From assembly GCF_009377345.1 (NCBI RefSeq), contig NZ_WBSL01000013.1:1-49884 (forward strand): a stretch of 49,884 nucleotides of DNA. Reading direction: 5' to 3'. Shown one piece after another: positions 26,032 through 34,683 of this stretch. Every line of letters begins with the position of its first letter. Position 1 is the first letter of the stretch. The notes beneath the pieces were generated by a model. That model searched no databases. It was not told where the DNA came from and was given only the letters and a program-made list of their open reading frames with translations. Source of the DNA: Deinococcus terrestris. GTDB taxonomy: Bacteria; Deinococcota; Deinococci; Deinococcales; Deinococcaceae. Position numbers and translations under genes: made by a program.

Positions 26032-26523
26032 ATGTCCCGGGCCACCCGCGCCATCAGAGAGCCGCTGCTCAACCAGCAGGCTCCGGACACCGCCAGCCCG
26101 GCGGTCATTCAGCGCCTGTCCAGGGGGCTGCCCGCTGGCATGCGCATGCTGGAACACATGGGCCTGAACCGCGAGCAGCAGGCCTGGCTGCTCGGCCTCA
26201 GTGCCCGGAGCTTGCAGCGTGCGGGCGCGGGGAACGGGCCAGAATTGACCCAGGATCAGCTCACCCGGCTGAGCTTGGTCGTCGGCATCTACAAGGCGCT
26301 GCACATCCTGTACGACGACGCTGCGGCCGATGGCTGGCTCAGGCGGGCCAATCGTCGACACCCTTTTGCCGGGCAGACTCCTCTGGACTACATGAGCCGG
26401 GGGGGGATCCCCGCGATGTACGAGGTGCGCCGACTGCTGGATGCCGACCGCAGCGGGATGTTCTCGGTTACGCCCGAAGCCCGGAAGGCCGCCTCGACCC
26501 TGGAGACGGTGGTGGACCTTTGA
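26032..26523 (+). CDS. Xre/MbcA/ParS-type antitoxin
   Basis: ATG 26032 has AAGGAGA 6 nt upstream. The 163 aa protein has an N-terminal helix-turn-helix-like part (LNREQQAWLLGLSARSLQRA) and the C-terminal toxin-binding segment of the MbcA/ParS/Xre family (RRANRRHPFAGQTPLDYM, then VRRLLDAD). Such antitoxins repress their own promoter and block RES-domain toxins. The toxin gene overlaps its stop by three bases, so it is the second gene of a standard toxin-antitoxin operon. The upstream 120 bp would hold the operator. Confidence 0.85.
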   Translation: MSRATRAIREPLLNQQAPDTASPAVIQRLSRGLPAGMRMLEHMGLNREQQAWLLGLSARSLQRAGAGNGPELTQDQLTRLSLVVGIYKALHILYDDAAADGWLRRANRRHPFAGQTPLDYMSRGGIPAMYEVRRLLDADRSGMFSVTPEARKAASTLETVVDL

Positions 26524-27224
26524 GGGAGCCTCCACCGCTCCGGGCACACCAAGCCCGGACCTCCCGGCTGATTCCCTCCCGGTATGAGGCCCAGACGCCC
26601 CGCCCGTCGGTGCTCGGCGCCATTACCCAGGACCCGGATGAATTCGACATCCTGCTCGACCTGGACAACCTCACCAACGGCCGGATCACCAGCGGGCAGG
26701 GCGTCACTTATCAGCCGTATGAGCAGATGGTCCTGGCCGCCTTCGAACATGCGGGCAACAACCGCTTCAACGTGCCGGTACCGGGACACGGCGCGTGGTA
26801 TGCCGCCGAGGAGCTGGTGACCTGCGTCCACGAGGTTGCCCATCACTTCAAGGCGCGGGCCATCGACGAGGGACTGACGGGTACGCCCCACGTGACGGAG
26901 TACACCGTCTACGAGTGTGACGCCCAGGACACCTTCTACGACGCGATGCAGGATCCGGACTACCGCCAGCATCTGGCCATCGACCCCGATTCCTACGCCT
27001 ACTCGCAGCCCCTGGGAGAGGAGGTGCGTGCCCAGAACCGGGCAGGCATCCTCTACGAGAGCGTCCGCGCCCCGGAACCCGGGCAGACCTGCGTGGTGTT
27101 CCTTCAGCCCTGGGCCGTGCGCAACGTGGGCCGCACCAGCCAGATCTACCTGCTGTGGGATCCGGCGCGGCAGGTCGCTGTGGCCACCCGACAGCCGCCG
27201 AGCCCAGACGTGCTGCGGACATGA
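26520..27224 (+). CDS. RES-domain toxin
   Basis: The start must be TTG 26520, overlapping the antitoxin stop (TTGA), because the only in-frame ATG codons are inside the domain. The 234 aa protein has the RES features: an N-terminal Arg/Tyr segment (SRLIPSRYEAQ), GNNRFNVPVPGHGAWYAAEE with its active-site-type residues, and the glutamate region ELVTCVHEVAHHF. RES toxins degrade NAD+ (NAD phosphorylase or ADP-ribosyl transfer), stopping growth when the antitoxin is lost. The protein is longer at the C-terminus than small RES toxins. The unusual TTG start may hold toxin synthesis below antitoxin synthesis. Confidence 0.8.
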   Translation: MREPPPLRAHQARTSRLIPSRYEAQTPRPSVLGAITQDPDEFDILLDLDNLTNGRITSGQGVTYQPYEQMVLAAFEHAGNNRFNVPVPGHGAWYAAEELVTCVHEVAHHFKARAIDEGLTGTPHVTEYTVYECDAQDTFYDAMQDPDYRQHLAIDPDSYAYSQPLGEEVRAQNRAGILYESVRAPEPGQTCVVFLQPWAVRNVGRTSQIYLLWDPARQVAVATRQPPSPDVLRT

Positions 27225-27299
27225 CGAGGCCTAAGACCGCCGGGCACGCTCCTTTTCACTGTCGTCAGGGCCAGAGACAGACCCACCTGGCCCCGTTTC

Positions 27300-29291
27300 T
27301 CACTGGAGCCGCCACCAGTTCAGCGCATTGCCGTCGCGCACCAGCAGTCCCGTCCCCTCGGGCGTGAAGGCAGCGGTGGGCCAGGGCGTCGGATACCCGC
27401 AACCGGTCAGGCGCGTCAGGCCTGTGGTCAGTGCGGAGGGCAGCTTCACTTCCCGCCGCGTCTCCAGGTCGGCCAGGCGCAGGCCGTAGAAGGCCGAGCC
27501 GCACCCGTCCCCGGACGCCTCGAACAGCAGCACATGACGGCGGTCCGGGGCGTAGTCCAGCAGCCTCAGCCCCCGGTACGCCTCCTCCGGGTCGCCGGTC
27601 CGCAGGGTCAGGCCAGGGTCAGCCTGGCCCGTGCGGGGGTCGAGGCGATAGAGGTACAGGTCGGCCTGTTCGGGCTGCACTTTGCTGCGCCGGGCCACCC
27701 CCCGCACCACCGCCCGGCCGTCCGGACTCGGCAGGACATACGGGCGAGACTCGCTGCGCCACGCCTCCTGCCACACGACCCGGTCCCTCTGGTCGGCGAC
27801 GCTCAGCCGCGACTGGGAGCCCCCATCCGGCCGCTGCCGGACCTCCGTCCGCAGTTGGATCGTCCCCACCGGGCGGGCATTGATCTCCTGGCTCAGCAGC
27901 CGTCCGGTCACCGCGTCCCAGGTGCGGCCCTGCCAGTCGTCGCCCCCATTCTCTAGCCGCGCGAACAGCGTCCTTGGCCCGGAGAAGCCCAACTCCGTCC
28001 AGTAGACGTTCTCCGGCAGCGCGAAGGTGTGCAGGGTCCGCCCGGCGCGGTCGAGGACCGCCACACTTTCGGAGCGGGCGGCGGCGATGAATTGCCCGTC
28101 TGGACTCACCACCAATCGGGTCACGCCCTCCAGTCCCGGCCCGCCCAGACGCCGCCCCTGACCCCCCGGACGCACCACCCGCAGTTCACCCTGCCCGTCG
28201 CCGGTGTCCAGCGCCACCAGGGCGCTTCCTCCGGGCAGGGGCACCGACGCCGTGACGGGCGTGCCCAGGGGGCGCACGAACGCGCCGTCCGACACGCGGC
28301 GGACCTCGGGTACGCTGCCGTCCCGCACAGTCAGGAACAGCGTGCCGTCTGGCGAGGGCACCGCGTCCCGCAGTTCACCCGACCCCACCGTCCAGCGGGG
28401 CCCCTGACCGCTCAGGCTCCACAGGTTGACCTGATGCCCGCTGGGGCTGTACGGGGAGGTGGTCCGGGGCGTCGCGGTCAGCAGCCGACCCGTGTCCACC
28501 CAGCGCACCTGGGGCTCACCGTCACGCCGGACCCCGAAGCTCCCCAGGACCTGCCGCGACAGGACCTTGCCGTCCCGCGTCGCCACGTCGAGGTACAGGG
28601 CTGCATTCGGATCGTAGTCGCGCTTCTCCACCGTGCGCAGGGCCGCCACCCGCGTGCCGTCGGGCGAGGGTTCCACGTCCAGCACCTGTCCGGCGGGGAG
28701 GGTGATGTCACTGACCGGCCCTTCCCGGCCCGACAGGCGCAAGGTGGCCCGTCCCTTCTGAGCGGGGAGGACCGTCACGCCGTACCACTGCGAGCAGCCG
28801 ACCAGATGCTTTTGCGAGGAGGCGCAGATGTCCCCCAGCACGGCCCGGCCATCCGCCCGCAGGGTATAGGCGGTCTGGTAGGGCGTCCCCTTCTTGTAGC
28901 CCCGGACCCGGATGAACGGCCCGGTCAGGGCGCCGCCGTCCGCGCGGTAGCCGTCCAGAAGCAACCTCGGCCCGTAGTCTGCTTTCGCGCCCGGCAGGCT
29001 GGACGGAAGTGTCAACACCTGGCGCGACAGGGGCCTTCCGGTCTGTGCGTTCCAGCGGTAGAGGAGCCGCGTCCCGTCCAGGGTGTAGGCGGTGCCGTCC
29101 GGTCCCCAGGCCAGCCCTCCCGCGAAGCCCGCCGGGGAATTCAGGGTGTCGAAGGTGCCCGCCGCGTGGCCGTCGATGCGGGCCGTCCCGCCGGGAGAGC
29201 GTTGGAGGGCGGGGGCCGCGCCGGTCAGCACGGCGCAGGTCAGGGCAGCGGCCAGCCGCCAGCGGCGGGGCACCGAACGGGGCGTCGTCAT
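27300..29291 (-). CDS. Exported beta-propeller-like protein, family A copy 2 (663 aa)
   Basis: A paralogue of the protein at 8171-10168: both start with a signal peptide and share the first-blade sequence, the repeated SPDGTRVAALR and PSPDGTLFLTV strands, and the C-terminal NALNWW/NALSWW end. The N-terminus is MTTPRSVPRRWRLAAALTCAVLTGAAPA. TAGGCT lies 8 nt upstream of the ATG. The gene is intact and sits directly upstream of the toxin-antitoxin pair's 3' end, with the propeller lipoprotein copy at 29391 next to it. The two families therefore occur side by side here, whereas the first copies are 5 kb apart. Function unknown. Confidence 0.75.
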   Translation of the reverse strand: MTTPRSVPRRWRLAAALTCAVLTGAAPALQRSPGGTARIDGHAAGTFDTLNSPAGFAGGLAWGPDGTAYTLDGTRLLYRWNAQTGRPLSRQVLTLPSSLPGAKADYGPRLLLDGYRADGGALTGPFIRVRGYKKGTPYQTAYTLRADGRAVLGDICASSQKHLVGCSQWYGVTVLPAQKGRATLRLSGREGPVSDITLPAGQVLDVEPSPDGTRVAALRTVEKRDYDPNAALYLDVATRDGKVLSRQVLGSFGVRRDGEPQVRWVDTGRLLTATPRTTSPYSPSGHQVNLWSLSGQGPRWTVGSGELRDAVPSPDGTLFLTVRDGSVPEVRRVSDGAFVRPLGTPVTASVPLPGGSALVALDTGDGQGELRVVRPGGQGRRLGGPGLEGVTRLVVSPDGQFIAAARSESVAVLDRAGRTLHTFALPENVYWTELGFSGPRTLFARLENGGDDWQGRTWDAVTGRLLSQEINARPVGTIQLRTEVRQRPDGGSQSRLSVADQRDRVVWQEAWRSESRPYVLPSPDGRAVVRGVARRSKVQPEQADLYLYRLDPRTGQADPGLTLRTGDPEEAYRGLRLLDYAPDRRHVLLFEASGDGCGSAFYGLRLADLETRREVKLPSALTTGLTRLTGCGYPTPWPTAAFTPEGTGLLVRDGNALNWWRLQ

Positions 29292-29390
29292 GGGGCTCCA
29301 GCCTAGGGGCGGCAGGCTGACGGGCCGTGAGAGGGGGACAGGGAGGTCGGCTCGGGTGTGAAGACCATGCCCCGCATGGGGTCTGGCGGC

Positions 29391-30869
29391 TCAGCGGCGC
29401 AGTTCTCCCACGAACGCAAAGTCCCGGTCCGGGTCCTTCAGTTCCAGTTGCACCCCCTGCCGTGCCGTGCCCTCCCCGTGCGTCCCTTCCAGCCTCGCTA
29501 CCAGCTCGCCGCCCGCCCGGCGCAGCTCCCCCTGCCAGACCACGCGCCGTATGGGCGGTGACGTCTGGGGCCGCAATTCGTATCCCTGTGCCGACGCCAC
29601 TGCGCTGAAGTTCAGCCGCTCGCCGTCCAGCGTGGCAGTGCCCAGGCTGGTGTACTGGGTCTTCGACTGCCAGGTGGCCCGCGTGTCCAGGGTCAGGCGG
29701 TGCTCCTGAGCCGGAAGAGTCCACCCTTCCCCCGAGGCGCGCTCCAGGGTCAGCAGGGCACCCGGACCCCGCTGGGGACACACCCAGACGGCCGTGCCCG
29801 GCCCCACCGGCCAGGGCGAAGCCTGAGCCGTCCCAGCCTCCCGCTGGCCCAGCAGGGTGCCGTCACTTACCCGCAGGGTCCCCAGGGAGCCGGTGAACTC
29901 GCCCGCAAAGGTTAGGACGTCGCCGTCCACCCGCAGCCGGTAGGGCGAGCATCCGCCGAGGGACACCACCTTCCGCAGGCGGTCCTGCGCGTCCCGCAAC
30001 TCCACGGTTCCGTCCCGGTAGGCCAGGGCCGCGCCGCCGTCCGGCAGGTTCACCAGGTCCGTCGGGGCCAGCAGGTCCGAGGGCGTCACCGTACAGGTGG
30101 CCGGGTGCTGGGCGGCGCCCCGGAACGCCCCTCCACTGGTCGTCGAGCGGAAGCGGATGCGGTAGGTCTCGCCCGCCTTGCCGGGATACTGCTCCACGTA
30201 CAGGAAGTCGCCTCTAGATCTCCACCAGCCCAGGCGGCCGTTCGGAGGCTGCGGCAGGGCCAGTTGCTCGCGCACGGAAGCGGGAAGGGCTACCGGCTGA
30301 CCCGTGCGGGTATCGATGGGAACGTCAGGAAGGTCCGAACCAGTCAGCAGCCAGCCGCCATCTGCGCTCAGGAAGTAGGGTCCGGGCCGGTCGGGCAGCG
30401 GCGTTCGGCGCACCTCTTCCAGGGTGACCGGGTCACGTTCGGAGAGCGCCGCCGGGACGCGGGCGGGCGGGGGGGGGCGAATACTGGGTTCGTGCAGGAC
30501 CAGCAACCGGGCGGGCGACGCCCCCTCGGCGGGCCGGAAGCGCACCGCCTGCGCGTCCTCCAAGGGCAGGAAGCGCACTTCTGCACCGCTGGCCGCGTCC
30601 AGCACCCACAGTACCGGGGCCTTCCGGTTTGGTGCGGACGCCTCTGGGGAGGAGCCGAGGCCAGATTCATACCTCAGGAGGTAGAGGCGGCCGTCTCCGA
30701 AGGCCTCGGCGCGGAGAAGCAGATCTGAGGTGAGGGTGCCCGTCCAGGTGCCGTGGAGGACCGCCGGGTTAGAGGGAACGTCCAGGCCGGGGGGCGGCGA
30801 TCCCGGGCAGGCCGTGAGCAGCAGGGCGCAAGACAGCAGCGGCAAGGCCAGACGGGGCGAGGGACGCAT
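29391..30869 (-). CDS. Propeller-like lipoprotein, family B copy 2 (492 aa)
   Basis: ATG 30869 begins a lipoprotein signal, MRPSPRLALPLLSCALLLTAC (Cys21 in the lipobox), almost identical to that of the 14995 gene. The mature sequence VPSNPAVLHGTWTGTL, the repeats such as LDAASGAEVRFLPL and LRVDGDVLTFAGEFTGSLGT, and the C-terminal LEGTHGEGTARQGVQ domain all have counterparts in copy 1. A longer in-frame N-terminus exists but would add a non-signal extension. It is 99 bp downstream of the start of the 29291 propeller gene, same strand. Function unknown; anchoring to a membrane inferred from the lipobox. Confidence 0.75.
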   Translation of the reverse strand: MRPSPRLALPLLSCALLLTACPGSPPPGLDVPSNPAVLHGTWTGTLTSDLLLRAEAFGDGRLYLLRYESGLGSSPEASAPNRKAPVLWVLDAASGAEVRFLPLEDAQAVRFRPAEGASPARLLVLHEPSIRPPPPARVPAALSERDPVTLEEVRRTPLPDRPGPYFLSADGGWLLTGSDLPDVPIDTRTGQPVALPASVREQLALPQPPNGRLGWWRSRGDFLYVEQYPGKAGETYRIRFRSTTSGGAFRGAAQHPATCTVTPSDLLAPTDLVNLPDGGAALAYRDGTVELRDAQDRLRKVVSLGGCSPYRLRVDGDVLTFAGEFTGSLGTLRVSDGTLLGQREAGTAQASPWPVGPGTAVWVCPQRGPGALLTLERASGEGWTLPAQEHRLTLDTRATWQSKTQYTSLGTATLDGERLNFSAVASAQGYELRPQTSPPIRRVVWQGELRRAGGELVARLEGTHGEGTARQGVQLELKDPDRDFAFVGELRR

Positions 30870-30992
30870 GAAGGGAGTGTGCCAGTTCCCGCGAGCGGGT
30901 GTCCGCAGATCTGCCTGTGCCGCGCAGCGCCGGGCCACAGGCGTCGGGGCACGGACCTCGGAGAGTCACAGCCTCGCGTCAGACACCGGACG

Positions 30993-31004
30993 TAGCCTGA
31001 GATC
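30993..31004 (+). promoter_or_regulatory. Leaderless -10 element of the 31005 gene
   Basis: TAGCCT at 30993-30998 is 6 nt before ATG 31005. Confidence 0.45.
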
Positions 31005-31655
31005 ATGCTCACCTCCCTGTGGACCTTGGCTCTGGCCGCCAGCCCACACGCGGCGCCCCCACCGCCCTCCGTGTGTCCCAGCATCTTCATCTCCCCGGTA
31101 ACCGTCACCGTCAAGAACGAGCGCGGTCTGGTCCTGGGGACGGCCGCCACTGGGTCCGGGGCCTCTCGCTCGCCCAGCAATACCCTCAAGGTCAGCTTCC
31201 AGAAGGGCGCGGATGGGCGCTACACCGTCACCGCGTCCAAGCGCTGGTATCGGCCCACCACCGTGCGGAACGTGCGGGTGCAGGAGAGCCGCTGCGGCCC
31301 GGTGAATCCGCCCCACCTGACGCTGACCCTGAGGCCCCGTCCCGACGCGCCACTGATCCGCGACTTCCAGATCCGCTCCACCCGGGGCGACGGGAGCGGC
31401 TCCTGGCCCGCCTGGACGTCCTACCGGGTCTTCCTGGATGCCCCGGCGAGCGTCGGCCGCGCCGTGACCTGGCACTCCAGCCGCCCGGAGGTCGCCACCA
31501 TCGACCGGCTCGGGGTCCTGCGGACGAAGTGCCTCAAGACCCTCCAGACGACCGTCATCACCGCCACCCTGAAGGCCGACCCGACCCAGAAGGCCACCGC
31601 CCGGTACAGTACCGGCTCGGCCCGGATCGACTGCCGCAAGGCCAGGGGACAATAG
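31005..31655 (+). CDS. Exported protein with BIG2-like domain (216 aa)
   Basis: ATG 31005 starts a short signal segment, MLTSLWTLALAASPHA, after a TAGCCT -10 element. The C-terminal ~90 aa have the bacterial Ig-like (BIG2) pattern, AVTWHSSRPEVATIDRLGVL followed by TTVITATLKADPTQKATARY. An N-terminal strand-rich domain (VTVTVKNERGLVLGT) precedes it. Two cysteine pairs may be present. BIG2 domains are found in surface and adhesion proteins. Three bases separate its stop from the next gene, suggesting a two-gene operon. Confidence 0.7.
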   Translation: MLTSLWTLALAASPHAAPPPPSVCPSIFISPVTVTVKNERGLVLGTAATGSGASRSPSNTLKVSFQKGADGRYTVTASKRWYRPTTVRNVRVQESRCGPVNPPHLTLTLRPRPDAPLIRDFQIRSTRGDGSGSWPAWTSYRVFLDAPASVGRAVTWHSSRPEVATIDRLGVLRTKCLKTLQTTVITATLKADPTQKATARYSTGSARIDCRKARGQ

Positions 31656-31658
31656 GGC

Positions 31659-31880
31659 GTGGTGAAGTGGACCCGGTTGCTGGCTCTCCTGGTGACCCTG
31701 GGTGCCGTAGGACTGTTCGGGCTGGCCCTGGCGGTCGCGGTCTTCACGTCGATAGATGAGATCTCGGGTGTGCATCTGCCCGGGCTGTACTGGGTGGCGG
31801 CGGCGCTGGCCCTGACTGGAGGTCTGGTGAGTTGGGGCGCCGTCCGGCTGTGGGACCGCAGTGACCGGGACGAACCGTGA
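31659..31880 (+). CDS. Small membrane protein (73 aa)
   Basis: GTG 31659 (or GTG 31662) lies 3-6 nt after the preceding stop. Two transmembrane helices are predicted, at about residues 7-29 (LLALLVTLGAVGLFGLALAVAVF) and 43-66 (LYWVAAALALTGGLVSWGAV), with a charged C-terminus (LWDRSDRDEP). It resembles small accessory membrane proteins, but no family is recognised. Likely co-transcribed with the BIG2-like gene. Confidence 0.55.
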   Translation: MVKWTRLLALLVTLGAVGLFGLALAVAVFTSIDEISGVHLPGLYWVAAALALTGGLVSWGAVRLWDRSDRDEP

Positions 31881-32070
31881 TGTCGACCGGGCTGAGTGGC
31901 TAGGGGCGGGTCACAGTGCTGTGGGTGCTGGCCGCGGTGGATCATAGAAGGAGTTCCGCACAGACCTTTCTCCCTTTGACCGACGTCTCTTTCAGGGCCT
32001 CACCCACCCGTTCACGCCGAGGAGGGCAGGCGCTGCGGCGTGGTGAAATCCGCGTGGGTTGCTCCTGGCC

Positions 32071-32104
32071 TTGACACCCCGCCCCTCCCGGCCATGATGG
32101 ACCC
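32071..32104 (+). promoter_or_regulatory. Promoter of the sensor kinase operon
   Basis: A perfect -35 TTGACA (32071-32076) is followed after 16 bp by CATGAT (32093-32098), one mismatch from TATGAT. Six bases later comes GTG 32105, giving a leaderless mRNA for the kinase. Confidence 0.6.
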
Positions 32105-33991
32105 GTGAAGCCCCTGCACCGCGCTGCCCTGCTCGCCTGGCTGGGAATCATGCTGGGAGTGGGGCTGCTGTGGTGGAGTGCGTCGGTCCGTGACGCGCGG
32201 GTCCGGTTCGAGACCGGGGCACGCATCCTGCACCGGGTGCTCTCCCAGCGCGGCGAGCAGCAGGAGGCAGTACTGGCGAGCGTGACGGCCCTCGCCCGCG
32301 CTGGGGTTCAGGACGGCGCCCTGGGGGGGTACGCCTCGGCGATGCGGGCGCAGTATCCTCAGATCGTCGGCGTGCAGCGCTGCCGCCCCCAGTGCGAGAG
32401 CCTAGGGCCGAGTGGGGCGGCCCTACCCACGGCCCCCGTGCCCAAAGGCGGCAGCGGATTGCAGTGGCACCCCAACTTGCCCGCGCTGTATGCCCTCTCG
32501 CGGGGAGACGTTCGGGTGTGGGTGGATGCCCGGTACCTTTTCCGGGAGGAGGACTTCAGCGACCTGACCTCGGCCTTCCGGCTGCGCCGCCCGGACGACG
32601 GCCGGACGCTGGTGCAACGGGCCGTGCGCGACCCGGCGCGGGGCGCGGACCGCCTGCTGCCGGTCTTGCGGGTGGGCAAGGTTCTGGGCAGCGCCGAGCA
32701 GCCCTTCGTGTTTGAGGGGGAGCACCCGCTGCGCTGGACCGAGCTGCCGGTGGCGGGTCTGGGGCTGCTTGCCCTGCTGCTGGCGGGGATCGCCGCCGGG
32801 TGGGTCCGCCTCATCGAAGGGCGTGAGCGGGCACGCCGGGCAGCGAGGGAGGCGCGACGTGCCCTGGAGGGCGAGCGGGCACGGGCGGGAAGCGCCTTTC
32901 ACGCGGTCAGCGAGGCCCTGATCGTGACCGACGCCAGGCACCGGGTCCGCCTCGCCAACCCCGCCGCCCACGCGCTGCTGGGGGAGGCCCTGACCGAGGG
33001 CCGGGACCTGCGGGAAGCTGTCGGCTTCCGGGCCACGCTGGACCAGCAGCCGTTTGACCCCAGCGCCTTTTGGGGGCAGTCCCGGCCCACCGAGTTGCCG
33101 CCGGGAGTCACCCTGGTGACCGGGGACGGAGCGCGGCTGGTGGAGGGAGCGCTGGCGCCCGTGCTGGAGGAGGACGAGGCGGAGGCCGGGTGGGTCCTGG
33201 TGCTGCGAGATGTGGGACCGCTGCGGGCACGGGTGCAGGCGGCGCTGGAGGAGGGCGAGCGTCGGGTGCGCGAGCATGCCGAGACCCTGGCGCACGTCAC
33301 GCGCCTGTCCACCCTGGGCGAGATGAGCGCGGGCCTCGCCCACGAACTCAACCAGCCGCTCACCGCCATCGTGAGCCACGGCCAAGCGGCGCTGCGCCTG
33401 TTGGACGACCCCGAGCGGGACGAGGCCCGGGTGCGGCGCTCGGTAGAGGCAACTGTCACCCAGGCCAAGCGGGCGGCGAGCATCATCGCCCACCTGCGGA
33501 CCCTGGTGAAGCGGGACCCCACCCAGACGCGCCCGGTGGACGTGAATCAGGTGCTGGACAACGTGGCGACGCTGATGGGCCATGAGGCCGAACGGGACGG
33601 CATCCGGCTGACCGTGTGCCCCGATCCCCGGCCCCTGATCGTGCAGGGCGACCCCGTGCATCTCGAGCAGGTGCTGCTCAACCTCGTGCGCAACGCTGCC
33701 GACGCCGTGAGGGCAACGCCGGGCGCAGAGGTTCGACTCTCGGCCCGGCAGCAGGGCGCGGGCGCCCTCGTGGAGGTGCGCGACACCGGACCAGGCCTGC
33801 CCGACACCGTGCGCGACCGGCTGTTCACGCCCTTTGTTACTACCAAACCGGGGGGCCTGGGGCTGGGCCTGTCGCTGTCCCACACCCTGGTGCAGGGGAT
33901 GGGAGGCGACCTGCGGGGAGAGAACGTGTCCGGGGGCGCGGTGTTCACCCTGACGTTGCCGCTGGCGCGGCGAGAGGCCGCCCATGCGTGA
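32105..33991 (+). CDS. Sensor histidine kinase, first gene of a haem-binding-protein operon
   Basis: The 628 aa protein starts at GTG 32105, six bases after the -10 element. Domains: TM1 (about 6-26), an extracytoplasmic sensor region (about 30-210) with a CRPQC pair (Cys93, Cys97), TM2 (about 213-236), a linker/coiled-coil segment, a PAS-like domain (about 260-370), the dimerisation box with phospho-acceptor H413 (LAHELNQPL), and an ATPase domain with the N box (LLNLVRNAADAV), DTGPGLPD and GLGLGLSLS. The H-box type is that of DctB/FixL-like kinases. Its partner regulator overlaps its end by 8 bp. The periplasmic cysteines could be redox-sensitive, which fits the exported HbpS-like protein encoded downstream. 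Confidence 0.9.
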   Translation: MKPLHRAALLAWLGIMLGVGLLWWSASVRDARVRFETGARILHRVLSQRGEQQEAVLASVTALARAGVQDGALGGYASAMRAQYPQIVGVQRCRPQCESLGPSGAALPTAPVPKGGSGLQWHPNLPALYALSRGDVRVWVDARYLFREEDFSDLTSAFRLRRPDDGRTLVQRAVRDPARGADRLLPVLRVGKVLGSAEQPFVFEGEHPLRWTELPVAGLGLLALLLAGIAAGWVRLIEGRERARRAAREARRALEGERARAGSAFHAVSEALIVTDARHRVRLANPAAHALLGEALTEGRDLREAVGFRATLDQQPFDPSAFWGQSRPTELPPGVTLVTGDGARLVEGALAPVLEEDEAEAGWVLVLRDVGPLRARVQAALEEGERRVREHAETLAHVTRLSTLGEMSAGLAHELNQPLTAIVSHGQAALRLLDDPERDEARVRRSVEATVTQAKRAASIIAHLRTLVKRDPTQTRPVDVNQVLDNVATLMGHEAERDGIRLTVCPDPRPLIVQGDPVHLEQVLLNLVRNAADAVRATPGAEVRLSARQQGAGALVEVRDTGPGLPDTVRDRLFTPFVTTKPGGLGLGLSLSHTLVQGMGGDLRGENVSGGAVFTLTLPLARREAAHA

Positions 33992-34616
33992 GCCCCTGCC
34001 CGCCACCGAACCCACCGTGTTCCTGGTGGATGACGACGACGCGGTGCGCGACGCCCTTGCGACCCTGCTGGGCACCGTGGGACTCAAGGTTCGGGACTTT
34101 CCGGACGCCCGAGCCTTCCTGGCGGCGCTCGACCGGGAGGCGCTCGGCTGCCTGATTCTCGACGTGCGGATGCCGCAGGTGAGCGGCTTGCAGTTGCAAG
34201 AACAGCTCACGCGGGAGGGCGTGGACCTGCCGGTCATCGTGATCACCGGGCACGGGGACATCGACGTCTGCCGCCGCGCGTTTAAGGGAGGTGCGACCGA
34301 GTTCCTGACCAAGCCGGTGGATGAACTCGCGCTGCTCGAAGGGGTCGCGCTGGGCATTCGCACGCACCTGGCGCGGCGGTCCCGGCTCGCGGTCACCCAG
34401 GAAGCCCGCGGGGCCGTCGCGGGGCTCACGGCGCGGGAGCAGGAGGTGCTGCGCCTGATCGTGGACGGCGCGAGCAACAAGCAGGCCGCGCGGGCGCTGG
34501 GCATCTCGGTCCGCACGGTGGAGACGCACCGCGCGAGCCTCTTCGAGAAGCTGGGCGCGGCCTCCCTCGCGCAACTTGTGCGGGTCTACCTGGCCAGCCT
34601 GGACGAAGGTCCGTAA
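33984..34616 (+). CDS. FixJ/NarL-family response regulator
   Basis: The 210 aa protein overlaps the kinase gene by 8 bp. The receiver domain (about 10-125) has the acidic pocket (VDDDDA), the phospho-acceptor D60 (LILDVRMP), T/S in VIVITGHGD and K near FLTKPVDE. A LuxR-type helix-turn-helix domain (about 145-205) follows, with LTAREQEVLRLI and SNKQAARALGISVRTVETHRASL. It should be phosphorylated by the adjacent kinase and bind DNA as a dimer. A perfect palindrome (34611-34624) overlaps its stop codon and precedes the HbpS-like gene, a plausible target. Confidence 0.9.
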   Translation: MREPLPATEPTVFLVDDDDAVRDALATLLGTVGLKVRDFPDARAFLAALDREALGCLILDVRMPQVSGLQLQEQLTREGVDLPVIVITGHGDIDVCRRAFKGGATEFLTKPVDELALLEGVALGIRTHLARRSRLAVTQEARGAVAGLTAREQEVLRLIVDGASNKQAARALGISVRTVETHRASLFEKLGAASLAQLVRVYLASLDEGP

Positions 34617-34624
34617 TTTTACGG
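34611..34624. promoter_or_regulatory. Perfect palindrome upstream of the HbpS-like gene
   Basis: CCGTAATTTTACGG is a perfect 14-bp palindrome covering the stop codon of the response regulator gene, 59 bp upstream of the next start. It is AT-rich against a GC-rich background. It could be the binding site of the response regulator or a short terminator-like stem (6-bp arms are weak for that). Confidence 0.4.
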
Positions 34625-34683
34625 AGGCGGCACCGCACCCCCCCGAATGGCACGGAACCGGGTGCGGGCGCCACAGTGGACGC

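Noticed and set aside
32423..34516. 697-codon antisense frame over the sensor kinase genes
   Set aside because: Low-complexity composition and mirror of strongly coding genes on the plus strand.
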